Source: Inonotus obliquus (taxonomy: Eukaryota > Basidiomycota > Agaricomycetes > Hymenochaetales > Hymenochaetaceae). Taken from it: a stretch of 64,000 nt of DNA. The stretch lies in assembly GCA_032164295.1 (NCBI GenBank), contig JAJHTX010000006.1, positions 62,001 to 126,000 of the forward strand, read 5' to 3'. The position numbers and the translations under genes are program-made. Below the pieces are notes generated by a model, which was given only the letters and a program-made list of their open reading frames with translations, was not told the DNA's origin and searched no databases. Each line of letters opens with the position of its first letter. The first letter of the stretch is position 1. This document shows, in pieces, positions 1 to 11,701 of this stretch.

Positions 1-139
1 ATCTGCATGTTAATTCTAGGTCGGTCTTTATGAATATAGTTGGTCTCAATGTTATTGTCTGCGCAAACGAGCGAGCATACGTCCCGACGGCTTAGAATGA
101 CGTTGGACCTGCTCACCTACATCTCATTCGTGTGTCTTT

Positions 140-1494
140 CTACAGCTCGCCAGCGGTATTCTTTCTCCCAATGAGCTCCCTGACGATGACCTCCTGCTGT
201 CTCCAACTTGGCCTCGCAAGGTCAAATGACTCTCCAATTCGCGCATAGGCCGTCCCTCCTAAACGCGAAACACCACGTAGCGCGGCCGTATCCACGGTAA
301 GTCCGTCATTGGAGAGAACGGAGTTGCGAATGTGTGCGCGATGTATTCGGCCGAGGGCCAATGTATGCGTCGCATCGGGAGGCAAAGCAGACGGAAAAGA
401 TATGGCATGCGTAGGAGCCAAGTCTAATAGGTGATAGAGCTGCGCAGAGAGAGTTGCTTTGTGAGTCACTGTCAATTGTGCATTTCACCCTTCGACTAAC
501 CTTGCATTCAAAGCTTACGGCACTCTCGCGGACGCGAGGCGGTTTGACGAGTTCCTGCAAGCAGAAGATGGGCACTTACGCCTGACGGACAGAAGGTTGG
601 AACATACACTCGGTTCTTGCGTGAGTCCGCTGACAACCCACTCGTCAATATCCGCGGGTGCCTCGATCGAGGTTGAGTTGGCCGCTTCAACGAATCTTCA
701 AGGATAAGAGAATGTCTATACTCTCCATTTCTTCGTGATAAGCAGGACGCTCACGGCTCGCTTATGATATTAACCGTAAATTCCTCCGTCGCTTTGATAT
801 TCTCGCGCGTATCTTTAGGTCGGTTGGAAGGTAGGGTGAAGGAGATGCTAAGCAAAGGCGGGTTGTGCGACACCTAGGGCCTCCAATTGAATCATCATGT
901 AGTCGTCTACGTAACAACTATGCTCACCAGTGAGAAGTAGCTGGGGGGTAGCATGAGCTTCCTCGCTCGGAGAACAACAAACCGAAGGATACCCACCTGA
1001 AAGGAGCGAGGTTGGGTACGCCCGACTCTGACAATGTCGACACAAACGCAATTGGTCGGGGTACAATAGCCGAAGTCAGCATTCTGTAAACAAGTCTTCA
1101 TACGATGCTCAGTACAACGAACACGGCAAATGACAAGCGACAGCAATACTTACGGCTTCTCCATCTCGTCTAGGTTCATCGTCTTCCAACCCACCCTCTC
1201 ATCCTCCTTCCAATTAACACCCAGTTCTGTTGTCGTACGCAATCCTTCGCCAAGCTTCCATCCTTCGTCTGGATTACGCGTCTTGCGAGAAGCTGGAGAT
1301 GGATTGAATGGTAGTCGGATAGTTTGTTTCGCGTCGTCTAAGACCCTCGCCGAAGATGACAACGGCCTTACTGCCCGTCGACGCACAAAGGTAGAAAGTT
1401 CTCCACGAGCTGCTCTCAACAAGACAGGGTACATCGCGTCCAGCGTTGAGGGAGAAAGCAGAGGCTGTGTCGAAATATATACGGTCCGCTTCAT
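140..1494 (-). CDS. Flavin reductase-like (FMN-binding split barrel) protein, copy 1
   Basis: Predicted flavin reductase-like protein of the FMN-binding split-barrel family, which binds FMN and in many members supplies reduced flavin to a partner oxygenase. The model has about six exons. The first (1150-1494) ends in a short motif rich in W, K and E. Later exons carry the family signature VPRPIAFVSTLSESG (about 1085-1020), then a segment ending in FTVNIISEP, an EAANSTSIEAP segment, and a last exon (140 to about 430) with GRIHRAHIRNSVL and the C-terminus. Every exon aligns with the paralogue at 9968-11130. The first exon is longer here, and from an inner ATG at about 1434 it reads as an Arg/Ser-rich, acid-poor presequence, so mitochondrial import is plausible. 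The outer ATG at 1494 is the alternative start. The gene is divergent from the maleylacetate-reductase gene with 60-120 bp between starts. Exact splice sites are by eye. Confidence 0.8.
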
Positions 1495-1557
1495 CCATTC
1501 ATCCGTCTTACCAATAGGTCCCTCGTCACTCTATCCACAGACTTACCAGTGTTACCC

Positions 1558-2956
1558 ATGAGCGACAACGCTGAGCTGCGCGGATTCTACGCGTATACAG
1601 ACCCGTTGAAGGGCGTGTACTATGGTCCTGGGTGTCTGAAAGATGCATTGCCAAAGTTGATCAAGTCGCTTGGCGGGAACAAAGCGCTCGTCGTCACGGG
1701 GAGAAGCCTTCATACAAAGGCAGGCGTCTTCTGTCACTGACTTTCGTCTCCTTCACAGCACTCATGACCCTCGTTCATCCAGACCGATGTCGTTCGGAGA
1801 GTTGAAGAAGTCCTCAAATCCCAGGATGCGTATGGCGATACTTTCTGGGAAATTGGCGAACATGCTCCCGTTGCGGGTATTAACGCTGGCATAGACTCGC
1901 TCGCTCGCGTTAGCGCAGACTTTATCGTCAGTGTCGGGGGCGGAAGCCCCGTCGACGCGGCCAAGGCCATCATATATCGTCACCATGAACGAAACCTAAA
2001 TAATGAATATCTCAAACAAATTGCAATACCGACGACCTTGAGCGCTGCAGAGTACACCGTGGGTTGACCTCATATATGGATTACATTTCTAGCTGACCGA
2101 TAACCCGCTTGGGATAGGTTGGTGCTGGGTACACAGATGAGACGGGCGAGAAGGTTGCTGTGGCAGCACCTGAACTCGCTCCGGCTGGAATCATACTCGA
2201 CGCAGAGCTCACACTTGCAACGCCTGAGCGCCTCTGGTACGCATAGCTGTTCTGACATCTTATATGGCCTATCTCAGTGATCTTAGGCTGTCGACAGGTA
2301 TGCGAGCGGTAGACCACGCGGTCGGTATGTTTGATTTATACACGCATATACCCAGATCTCGGACCTCACTGACGTTTTTATCAGAGAATCTTTACAGACC
2401 AGGCGTTCCATACCCACTCAAAGTCCTCGCGTTCGATGCCCTCGCAACTCTCTTTATTAATCTACCCCTCTCCAAGTCCACCCCAACCGATATTGCAATT
2501 CGACAGAAACTCCAGGTCGCGTCATGGATGTCCCTCTGGCCACTCAAGCTGGAGACATACTCCGCTCTAGGGCTCTCACACTCCCTTGGACATCGCCTCG
2601 GGGCGCGATACGGTATACCACACGGTATAACTTCATGCCTCACCCTCGCACCCGTCGTCGCACTCCAAGCGCGCTTCGCAACTCCAGAGCACAAGAAAGC
2701 CCTCGCTCGGGCCCTGTTCTACTTGAACATCAAATCAGCGGGAGACGAGGAAGAAGATATCCAGCTCCTGGCTCATGCGATTGAGCATCTAGTGATTGAG
2801 CTAGGGTTGAAGTCGGACTTGAAATCGTATGGCGTTCCAAGAAAAGATTTGACCAGGATTGCTGAAGGTGCGTTGAGCGGAGCAGTGGGCGAAGGCAGGG
2901 AGGATCCAAGATTCGAGAGCGTTGTGAATATCCTAGAGGGGTTATACTCCAACTGA
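1558..2956 (+). CDS. Maleylacetate reductase-type iron-containing alcohol dehydrogenase
   Basis: Predicted NAD(P)H-dependent reductase of the Fe-ADH superfamily. It is closest to maleylacetate reductases, which turn maleylacetate into 3-oxoadipate at the end of hydroxyquinol-type aromatic degradation. Five exons fit (1558-1719, 1783-2058, 2118-2236, 2287-2324, 2385-2956) and give 388 residues. Visible are the GGGSPVDAAKA nucleotide-binding motif, AEYTVGAGYT, GMRAVDHAVE and GLSHSLGHRLG...GIPHG. The last two supply the metal-site histidines. The Asp ligand of classical Fe-ADHs (four residues before the first His) is Arg here, which fits maleylacetate reductases. The first ATG at 1558 keeps the usual N-terminal length. 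The first intron seems to use a GC-AG boundary (1720-1782). The flavin-reductase neighbour fits an aromatic-breakdown role, but that is inference. Confidence 0.88.
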
Positions 2957-4495
2957 TTGGCCTCTTGATCAAGGTAGCGCGGGGTCGTGAAAAGCTGACA
3001 CGGTGTTGGGATGTGGTAGGATTGACTATATCTGAGTTTCACAACATGTGATCACCATATTGATATTTGAAGACCAAGCTTATTCAGAGGTGGAATTTTC
3101 AGTGCGATTGCAAGCGGCCTCGCAGCGTCTCCGTTGTAAGCACGAGCAAGTGGTTCGCCAATAGTAATACTACACTATCCGATGTCTGGAAATACAGTTA
3201 CAACAAAATTCTTAAATTTGGGATATTACAGGTTAAGTGGCCTTTTTTTCATTTCATCAACGCTTACCCTGGTCTTGATAATACGTGACTGAAGCCGTCC
3301 GAGCGATATCTATACAAAAATACAGACGACTACTCTATCTGCCACCACGCGAAGCACTCCGTCCAACCCTCACCAAGAGCCGTAGCGGCAAAATCAAGCT
3401 TCGTGTAGAATTCGCAGCTGAGAATGGCAGTGTTCTGGTATTGCGCGAAGATCAGGAGGGATCCATAGGAGTAACTCAAGTCGACCATGTCCGTGAAGGA
3501 TCCATCCTCCATTCAATACCCATTCCGACAAGTTTGCTTTGCCATACGGAGAACAAGCTGTGAGACTACCATTGCTCTTGTCAGGTAGTTGGAATCCGTT
3601 CGAACCAATGTGCTACCATATCACTCTAGGCCTCTGGGTAGAATCACCAGATCGCACTTCCACATAGGCATCTGGCACTTTACTGTGCAGCCGATCGTCG
3701 AGCTGTAAGCACTCGGCTCTCAATACTACAGAAATTGTCAGACTAGATTGGCCAGGGAAGAGGAACGGAAAGAAAGCGCACTTTTTAGTGAGTGCGAGAC
3801 GGTCATGATGTTGTAAGAGAGACCTCGTGCCCTACTCCTACCCATTCCTTACCTTATATACTCGCGGAGGTCGTAGATCTAAGGGATATGATAGACGCTG
3901 GGGTAAAAGTAGAAATAGGCCCGACCAATAAGTCATGGAGTAATTGCTCCGAGAGCAAAAGTTTCTATTGCTTTGCTGCGAATTGATAAGGATAAGGGTA
4001 CCACCAATACAGACGACCTAGCATCCTGTTCGAAAGCTCCGCCTCGCGCCCTGCGGTCATTTGCGCCTCCCGTACGGAATCCAGAGGATGTTGATGCTTG
4101 AAGGAAAGACCGTCAAATAATGTCAGAACTGGGAGTCGGTCGTTGGATTGGGACACATAACCCGCATGCCATGTATCATTCTCATCTTTCCGCTGTTTTT
4201 CTATTTCACCCGGGTGGACCACTTTCCACATTCCATATTCGCATCTTGATGTCCAAAGGCACCGAAATGAGGTCACGTTTCCCATCACGCGAGAAAACGA
4301 CAGTCTGCCATCTGGACGTCAAGGGCAAACAGAGTTATCGTTACGAAAAGCAAGTGAGATAAATTCAAGTCAGCGTAATACAGATCATCGAAACAGCAAA
4401 CGAAATGCCCCGGCATTCACAATGAGAAGTCTCGCTGCATTTGCAAAGCACAGGAAATCCCCCGTTATAACCTAAACTCTCACACATCGCAGTAA
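2957..4495. other. Intergenic region, no gene recognised
   Basis: About 1.5 kb between the 3' ends of the Fe-ADH and sulfite oxidase genes. Only short open frames occur (for example 3285-3563 +, 3965-4288 -), on both strands. None shows a family motif, a start context or a convincing intron series. The longest minus-strand frame ends in an aromatic-rich stretch I could not assign. It could hold the remains of an old gene. Confidence 0.5.
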
Positions 4496-6642
4496 TCAAT
4501 AGTCAGGCTCGCGTTTATGCGCTCTATAAGCGTTCAGATACGCCTCCTCATCTTCGAGGGTATGTTCAAAAGGCTTTGAAAGGTCCTCGATATCTGCGCC
4601 GTTCTTCTCAAGGATCTCGAGCCTCCTACGTGTTGCCTCGCGTGTACGATTAACGCTGTATATCTTAATCCGATGGCATGACGACGTGACATGCAGATCC
4701 CAACTAGTCAATGAATGAGCGAGTTCAATATCAAGTTTCATATCGGAATAGAAATAATGAAAGGTACGCACTTCCATGCTGAACGCACGAATGTTGGTTG
4801 GGTATTATTTGATGAATCCCATGTGCGTACGCAGAACTCGAGCCAGCCTTCGGCGTCAACGGGTAATTCGATATGCCAGAGACGCCAAGCATAGTAGTGC
4901 TACATTTACAGGTTGCTCTTGAGTCCAAGGCGACACAGTTTTATAAAGGGGTTTACGAACCTTCTCGGTAAGGTTCTCTTCAGGGACGGCATACCAAACG
5001 TGCCCTCTGTCGCGCTTGTAAGTATTGGTGACGACAAGAAAGGAGCAAGAACTGACCCGTCTGGTGAGACTTCAACTCGTTCGACCCAGTTCCCGCCTCC
5101 ACTGTATGCCCAGCCTTCAAGTCTAACCTTACCATCATGGACAATGACCTTCTTATCAATAGGATGGATGATAGCGCTCCTATGCATCACGAATTGAGTC
5201 TACTGTATCATTCAATAAGTATAACGGTACTCACGAAACAGGCATATTCTGAATAGAGAATCCATTCGAATACATCGCGTTCTGCTTCCCAATCTGAGAT
5301 GTATAATACAAGTATTCCTGTCTTTGTACGGGGCCCATACTGGGCTCCGCAAGTGCATTGATGCGATACACCCATTTAGTACTGCGCGCGCCGATGAAGC
5401 CTGTGACCACGACACGGAGAGGAAATCCGTGGATCTTAGGGAGTGGCTGACCATTCATGGACCAGGCAAGCAGGACCTCTTCTCCGCCGGTGGCGCGCAC
5501 TTTACGGTAAGGCGCTGAGACGGCGTAATTGTACACAGTTCCTTTCCTGAGTTAGTGGGGATATACCATAGATAAGCGAGTTGTCAAATACGGAAGATTA
5601 GACGAAGGCGAGGAGACTCACTTGAAATAGGTATCCGCGCCAATGAATTCAAGGTGTTTACATTCTGGCAGGACACCGCCGCATGCGAGCTTAAGGACTT
5701 TCTTCAGAGGAACACCGCGATAAACAGCTGTTCCTCTGCAACGGCTCGTTAGTTCGTAAAAGTTGAAGTATGCGGGTCAAAAAACTCACATCGCGCCCTC
5801 GCCCCATGGTGCATTGATGAGTTCGTCACCGTCACCCGGATATTCTGCGATCTGCTCAACGCGACGCGTGCCACTGCACTGCAAGGTTACCGTTACTTCT
5901 TTCTGCCTGATCGGCCAAATACGAATGTGATATTATGGATGTACGTTCATTCCGGAAGAAAAAATGGACTCACGGAAATTTACTGGGATCCTGAAGGTCC
6001 TTGAGGGAAATCTTAATGGGATTTTTCACCAGTCCTCCAATCTCGAGTTCGAATGCGTCTGCGTCAATATCTGGAACGCCGCCATGATTTCGAATACTGC
6101 TCGATGCTCGTTTAGTCAGCACCCAACAGGGGTCGAAGAAACGTACAAATGATACTTGTTGTCCGTGATCTTGCCTTGCATTAGTTGCTCTCGTCGCGTC
6201 TCGCCGTTATACGGAAAGTCGAGAAGGTGAATGAGATCGGGTTTCTCGCGCTGGACAGTTGCCCAGTTATAATCGACGATGGACTGAAGACCGAGGGCAG
6301 CATGATATTCCTTCCAGCGGTGACCGATCAGAACCGGGTTTGTGTTTGGAAGAGGGACGAATTGAAATTCTGAAAAATGTATGAGGAGGGAGGAGTGGCT
6401 GAGAGGAATGACCGACCGGGGATAGGTGCGAACTTCTTGGTCTTCAACAAAGCTGCAGCGGCCTTCTTGCGTTCGGGTGCGCGTTCCCATTCGACGTATC
6501 CTCTCCATCCAGGCTTATCCTCAGGGAATAGCTCGCTCAGCTTCTTGCCTTCAAACGTCTCTTCTTCATGGGTCCCACCAGCCCGAACTTGATCTAAAAT
6601 CTGTTTGCTAGCCTGTTGGTGGTCTTCATGAACGTCCGTCAT
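4496..6642 (-). CDS. Sulfite oxidase (molybdopterin enzyme without cytochrome b5 domain)
   Basis: Predicted molybdenum-cofactor sulfite oxidase, which oxidises sulfite to sulfate. About eight exons read from an ATG at 6640-6642 to a TGA at 4496-4498. The order is a charged N-terminal segment ending near WRGYVEWERAPERKK, the Moco-domain start (FIRNHGGVPDID), and the active-site loop VTLQCSGTRR with the Mo-ligand Cys at about 5876-5878. Next come NAPWGEGAIGTAVYRGVPL, KIHGFPLRVVVTGFIGARS and then the dimerisation domain (EGWAYSGGGNWVERVEVS, YAWRLWH, RTWDSS). There is no haem-binding cytochrome b5 domain and no nitrate-reductase FAD domain, so it resembles short fungal and plant-type sulfite oxidases. 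Without a b5 domain, oxygen or an unknown protein would be the electron acceptor. Peroxisomal or cytosolic location cannot be settled; the C-terminus (PDY) is not a PTS1. Confidence 0.88.
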
Positions 6643-6899
6643 ATTGAGAGGAGGGAGCTGCGTTGCTGCTGAGGATCAAATCGCCTTTCCGATGTCCCAC
6701 GGATTGGGAGACTGCAGTAGTTAAATGAACACATGCTCCAAAGTCAAATGACTCTTCTATACATCCGAATTTCTTTCTCTTCACCCACAGTGACCGACTT
6801 CGCCGTCAACGGGGCCATGATGCATGTCATTTGGTGCGATTAGCACGGGCATCCACATTCACTCTCGGTGAGGAGTCGAATCGACCAAGCTGTTGGATC

Positions 6900-7640
6900 C
6901 TAAATATAACTGATAGCCTCGGAGTTTGAAGGATCATTTTTCAAAGCTCTAAGGGAGTGCCGAGATTGTGTTGAAAGAAGAATCAATCCAGCATTGGCTC
7001 GGAGATATGAGGACCACATATTGGCCGGCGGATAACGCTTTGTTTTTGGTGATGATATGAACCAACGTGTCCGTGTATCTCCGTCCCGAGCTTGGGCGGA
7101 AAACATGGGACCTAACGGTGAGCATCATCGAGAGCTCAACAAATTCGTTGTCGGAACGTGACTGGATGGCACATTTTCTTCTTGCAAATCTCACATATGA
7201 CGAGTTTATATAGCTCTTCCAAATCCTTTTGCCATGAGCACGGGCAAGGGTCGAGTAAGTTTCAGCCGACTAATACAAGGTCGGAAAGGGAGAGCACTCA
7301 CGACAGAAGCGGGAACAGGAGCAGGAGCGGGAGTGACAGGTTTCTCCTTCTCCTTTTGTTTCATTTCTTCATCAGGTTCATTTGACCGATTCTTTAACTT
7401 GCCTTTCAACTGATTCACCCTGTCTTCCGCCTCACGGAGGTTGACCTTGAGTTCATCATGTTGCTGTCATGTTACAAGAACCATTAGGATTCCGTGTTTA
7501 TGCAATGAATATGGTTAGCATACCTTCTTGAGCTCCTCAATCTCCTTGTCATCCCGATCTTGGCCTTGATCCTTTCTGCGATCCTGGTTGATCTAGAACG
7601 AGGTTCAGTCTTCGCAGCCTTGGTATGCATTCTTTTCTCC
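6900..7640 (-). pseudogene. Decayed coiled-coil/RING-like gene
   Basis: On the minus strand, pieces read as a charged helix (DRDDKEIEELKK, about 7525-7590), then a heptad-like segment with AEDRVNQLKGKLKN (about 7440-7390), a Lys/Glu/Pro-rich linker, and a piece reading LYKLVICEICKKKMCHPVT near 7220-7170. The last resembles the first half of a RING finger in small basidiomycete coiled-coil E3 ligases. Downstream the expected Cys/His positions are mostly Ser, Arg or Tyr, the frame shifts, and a stop follows soon after HPVT. I therefore read this as a degenerate gene. It could instead be a short intact coiled-coil protein with poorly placed introns. The stretch 6643-6899 upstream of sulfite oxidase shows nothing. 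Confidence 0.35.
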
Positions 7641-8045
7641 CTCTCAGCTACTCTGCAAGTTGGAGTATGTGGTAAAGCTCGGGGGAACGAGGTGTTGTGG
7701 TGCTGTGTGGCAAGACCGACCACACAATACAGAACCAGCTTTTGTATTGCCGCAATATTGCTGCAAAATACGATTCTGCTTTGTGTTTTCCTAAGGGATA
7801 AACGCAAAGTCGCTAATATTACTAATGCAGCTCGCCTGTTCCTGTTCCCTTATGTTACATAAATACATGAATACATGCGAATAGCAGATGCCTTCTTTGA
7901 TCTCCAGTTTATATTTGCTTATATACTTGTGCGTGACAGTCGAGGGAGGAAAATGGGAAAACACACAACATGGAAGCAAAGGAATAAAAAGGGATCGGGA
8001 CGGAGTGCGATAAATACACGAACGCAAGGTACTCGTTTGAAAGTA
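7641..8045. other. Intergenic region downstream of the CDF gene
   Basis: Only short overlapping frames on both strands with no motifs. It probably holds the 3' UTR of the CDF gene and the promoter of the decayed RING-like gene. Confidence 0.5.
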
Positions 8046-9754
8046 TCATCGGAAATGTGAGTGTCCGTTTGACTGCACTTCCGTCCCCATCTCTTCCTTT
8101 TCATGCCTACCTTCCAGCTCTTGTTCGTCCTCGCCGAACGAAGGAGGAGGGTCAGGAATGAACTTTACTCGCACTTCCGAAATCTCTTTCCTCACCTCCT
8201 TCAACGCCCGGCCAATCCGCTGCTCCAATACAACTACTTCTCCAACAGTCAACTCACGCGGAACGCGTACCTTGACGTCAACAAAAAGCAGTGCACCGGC
8301 TCGCATAGCCCGGACTTCTTCCACACTCCGAAGTGGACCTGACCCAGTCTCGTCGACAAGTGATTCGAGGGCTTCTTCTAGCGAGCGTCGTGTACGAGGT
8401 TTCACGCCTGCGTCTGTCAACTCTCCGAACGAACCTAGGAACAATCCGACGCCTTGTTTGAGGATGACTAGAGCAACGAGGAAACCGCCGACGGGGTCAA
8501 GAGGTATAGCAGGAAATGCCGACGAGCCAAGAATTGCGACAAGCGCGACGGCAGACGTATACGCATCTGCCCGATGATGCACCGCGTTCGCCAGCAGGAC
8601 ACCGGAGGATTCGATATCCGCAACACGTTTCGTCGCACGATACAACCATTCTTTGATTATGATAGATGCGGCGGCGAACCACGCTGCGTTCGGATCTAAA
8701 GCCAACTCTTCCGGGTGGAGGTGACTATGGCCATGACTGTGACCTAGACTCCCCGGGACGGAAGTAGTAACGCTTTGAGCTACTTCTGTCACATTTTGTA
8801 TGAGAGTTTGCGCAGGTCCGGGAGGGAGTACTTGAGCAGTTTCTATGAGGTGATGTGTGAGAAGTGTGAGTGAGTGTACGCCTATGCCGATTGCTCCTCC
8901 AACGAGAATAAGTGCGACGGTGGTAGTGCCAAGTGTTTCGAATTTACCAAAACCGTAGGGGTATTTGAGAGTTGGTGCTCGACGGGAGAAGCGCCATGCG
9001 AAGAGAGTGACGAGGTCACCGAGTAGATCTAGTCGTAGAAGTCAATTCAATTCAAATAATCAGAGTAATGCCACACACCAGAAGCACTGTGCCCTGCCTC
9101 TGCCAACAATGCAGCAGAGTTCATGTACCACCCTGCAGCACCTTTTGCACCCGTGAGACCGACGTTGACCACCAGACCCAGAAGTGTGATTCGACTCCCG
9201 CGGTCGCCCTTTCGTCGTAGAGCTTGTAGGATTCCCTCAACGTCTTGACTGGGTCCGTCGTCTCGTGAATGCGAGTGTCCACCGAACACAGAATGTGAGT
9301 GAGAGTGTGAGTGTGAATGAGAATGAGTGGAAGGGGAATGAGTGTGTCCGTCAGAAGCTGAGGTAGCAGATACGTGTCCGTTCTGCTTTTGCTTCTCCTT
9401 CACATTCGAACTCGAGCTGAAAACGCGTCTATGCGCCATGCAATAGCGTTCCCTTGCAGCACAAGATGGTAGTGACGAAAAAGAAAGAGAGCGGATCTGT
9501 ACAGAAGGGGAAATGGAAAGCGGATATAAAGAAAACCGGGTAGCAGAAAGGTGCCGTCCAAGTAATGGTAATCGATTTAGCTTGACGCACTTATGATGGA
9601 CACTAATACTACTGCTGCATACCACCGTCGTCGCCGTAGCTTTATGGAAATGTGAGGAATGAATACGGCGGCCGAGCATGAACGACTGAGCGGTGGCCGT
9701 GGTCAGCGTCGAAACGACGCGTCCAATATTTGCCTTTCCCGCCGCAGTTATCAT
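8046..9754 (-). CDS. Cation diffusion facilitator metal transporter (mitochondrial MMT1/2-like)
   Basis: Predicted metal-ion/proton antiporter of the CDF family, 552 residues in two exons (9079-9754 and 8046-9028; the intron is 9029-9078 with GT-AG ends). The N-terminal 100 residues are rich in Ser, Arg and His and poor in acids, as in an imported mitochondrial protein. They are followed by a His-Ser repeat tract. Transmembrane helix 2 carries AEAGHSASDLLGD and helix 5 carries HHRADA, giving the two HxxxD pairs that form the CDF transport site. A second His-rich stretch (GHSHGHSHLHPEE) lies in a loop. The C-terminal domain (VDVKVRVPRELTVGEVVVLE) is the usual cytoplasmic or matrix ferredoxin-like fold. 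Iron or zinc as substrate is inferred from resemblance to MMT-type proteins. It is transcribed divergently from flavin reductase copy 2. Confidence 0.85.
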
Positions 9755-9967
9755 TCACACCAATATGCATGGTCTCAATCAGAGCACTACTATTCGCCAC
9801 ACATGGCTCTCCCGCAGCTCCGTTTACATCTCCATGAAATACAGTACAGATATTATAGATGGTGAGCTGGCTAGGTACGATTTCTCATGCTTTGAATCCG
9901 AAATGACGTGCTCACTTCTCCCTTCTCTCTTTTTATATTTGTATTATTCCTCTCCCTCCTTATCACA

Positions 9968-11130
9968 ATGTCAGGCTCCCCTTCCCTCCCCTCGTTCAAT
10001 ACGTCCCCAGCTTACCGTCTAACACGCAACCCGGATGGAGATTGGAGTCTCGGAGACGGTCTCCGCGAAGAGACAGAGCTCGGAAAGAAGTGGAAAGAGG
10101 ATGAGAAACAAGGATGGAAGACGTTTAACTTGGAGGAGATTGACAAGCCGTGAGCACTGCAAGAGTATCACTCTGAGTAAAACCGCAGTTATTTTGATTC
10201 AATCCATTGCCAGACTTGCATACAAGTTATTGATATCTGCTGTCGTACCTCGTCCTATCGCGTTTGTGGCGACCCTTTCGGACACGGGTATTCAAAACCT
10301 CGCCCCTTTCAGGTCAGCACATATACCCCCTGATAGAAATCATCTTCTCAAGCGTATTCGCAGCTATTTCTCTTTGGTATCGCACCTTCCTCCTCTTGTC
10401 AGTATATCCTTTACACTCCCATCAAAGGGTGTCAAGGATACACGGGAGAATATCAAAGTAACCAAGGAATTTACTGTCAATATCATTAGCGAGCCGTGCG
10501 TGCAACTCTGTTGCTCCGAGGCTTGCGGTACTGAGAAGCATTCAAGGTTCATAGAGGCCGCCAATGCTACGTCCATCGACGCACCACCCGAGGTTGACGA
10601 GTTTGTTGTTAGCGGACTGACGCCCCTGCCTTCAGTACGTCTCACCCCCCCTCTACCCAGGTTCATTGGGAGAACATGCTGATCAGTAGATAGGATGTCG
10701 TGAAACCTCCACGCGTACAAGAAAGCGCTGTAAGCTTCGAATGCGAGGTACGTCAGTTGAGCTGGAAACCCAAGCCCAGCAGCAATACATAGCTAATTTC
10801 ATGATACCTTCGTAGCTCTTCCATTTCCTCGACGTCTCTCCCTCCGGGGTCCATCCTATCTCTTCGACTTCCTCACAAGTGATAACTACATCAGTAGTCC
10901 TAGGTCGCATCCTTCGCGTTCACACCCGTCATTCCGTCCTCACCTCCGATGGGCTGACAGTTGATCCAGCTTCACTGCGCGCTATCGCACGTCTCGGAGG
11001 GGTCAAGTATGCAAGAATTGGGGAAGGGTTTGAGTTGGCTAGACCGAGCTGGAAGGAAGACGGTAAGCTTGCGAGCGAGGTATTGGCTGCAAAGGGAGCG
11101 GTGGGCGTGGATGAATTGAATAAAGTGTAA
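9968..11130 (+). CDS. Flavin reductase-like (FMN-binding split barrel) protein, copy 2
   Basis: Paralogue of the gene at 140-1494, with the same exon phases. Six exons (9968-10149, 10214-10312, 10364-10495, 10547-10634, 10694-10747, 10816-11130) give 289 residues. Recognisable parts are RNPDGDWSLGDGL at the N-terminus, VVPRPIAFVATLSDTG (FMN-binding signature), FTVNIISEP, EAANATSIDAPPEV, PPRVQESAVSFECE and LGRILRVHTRHSVL. I chose the ATG at 9968. A longer frame from 9908 would add a hydrophobic stretch, but that stretch is translated from a pyrimidine-rich leader typical of fungal promoters. Unlike copy 1 there is no presequence, so copy 2 should be cytosolic. The two copies may serve the same oxygenase chemistry in different compartments (inference). 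Confidence 0.85.
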
Positions 11131-11701
11131 TTGCTTTTTAGTCTGGGAAATGGGATTCGATCATCGAAATTAGTGTTTTTCTTCGTTATGACTTTCTTAC
11201 TTTTCTTTCATTCGGATGGATATCCCAATGAAGAGACTTCTCAGGTGCACTAACGTGTCACTTTCGGAGACGATGTAATTGTCGATTTGACGTGGGGTGA
11301 ACGCAACGAATTTGCGAAAAGTATCAACAAGTAGCCATAGCCTGAGGAACACACCTATTCGACTTGGTACCAGAGGACGATGCGAGGACGATGTGAATGT
11401 GAATGACGTGTAATAGTGTAAATTATATTGGCTAAATATATAGCAATGGAACAATCTCGCTTACGCCTTCCACATTCCGTGAGCGTACCACAGAAACCTG
11501 GAATGGGGAGATGTTGAAAGCATAGATATGGGCGGTGAAGGAGAAGTATTGAGTGAGTTAGCGGGATAAAGTTCCCGTCTTGTTTGCATGCCACTGCTCA
11601 GTGACTGGATTCACGACAGCACATCATTCAAGTACACGTCTATATTTACCCAATAGCGAACTCGAAAAGAGCGGAACCTTCTCAGGGAAACAAGGGATTT
11701 C
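11131..11701. other. Intergenic region between convergent genes
   Basis: Stretch between the ends of flavin reductase copy 2 and bleomycin hydrolase. Short frames only. A last small exon of bleomycin hydrolase could lie here, because the family's conserved Ala-Leu-Ala end is not seen directly after the DPM motif. Confidence 0.4.

Noticed and set aside
9908..9967. Hydrophobic N-terminal extension of flavin reductase copy 2
   Set aside because: It is a translation of a pyrimidine-rich leader. The ATG at 9968 fits the paralogue.
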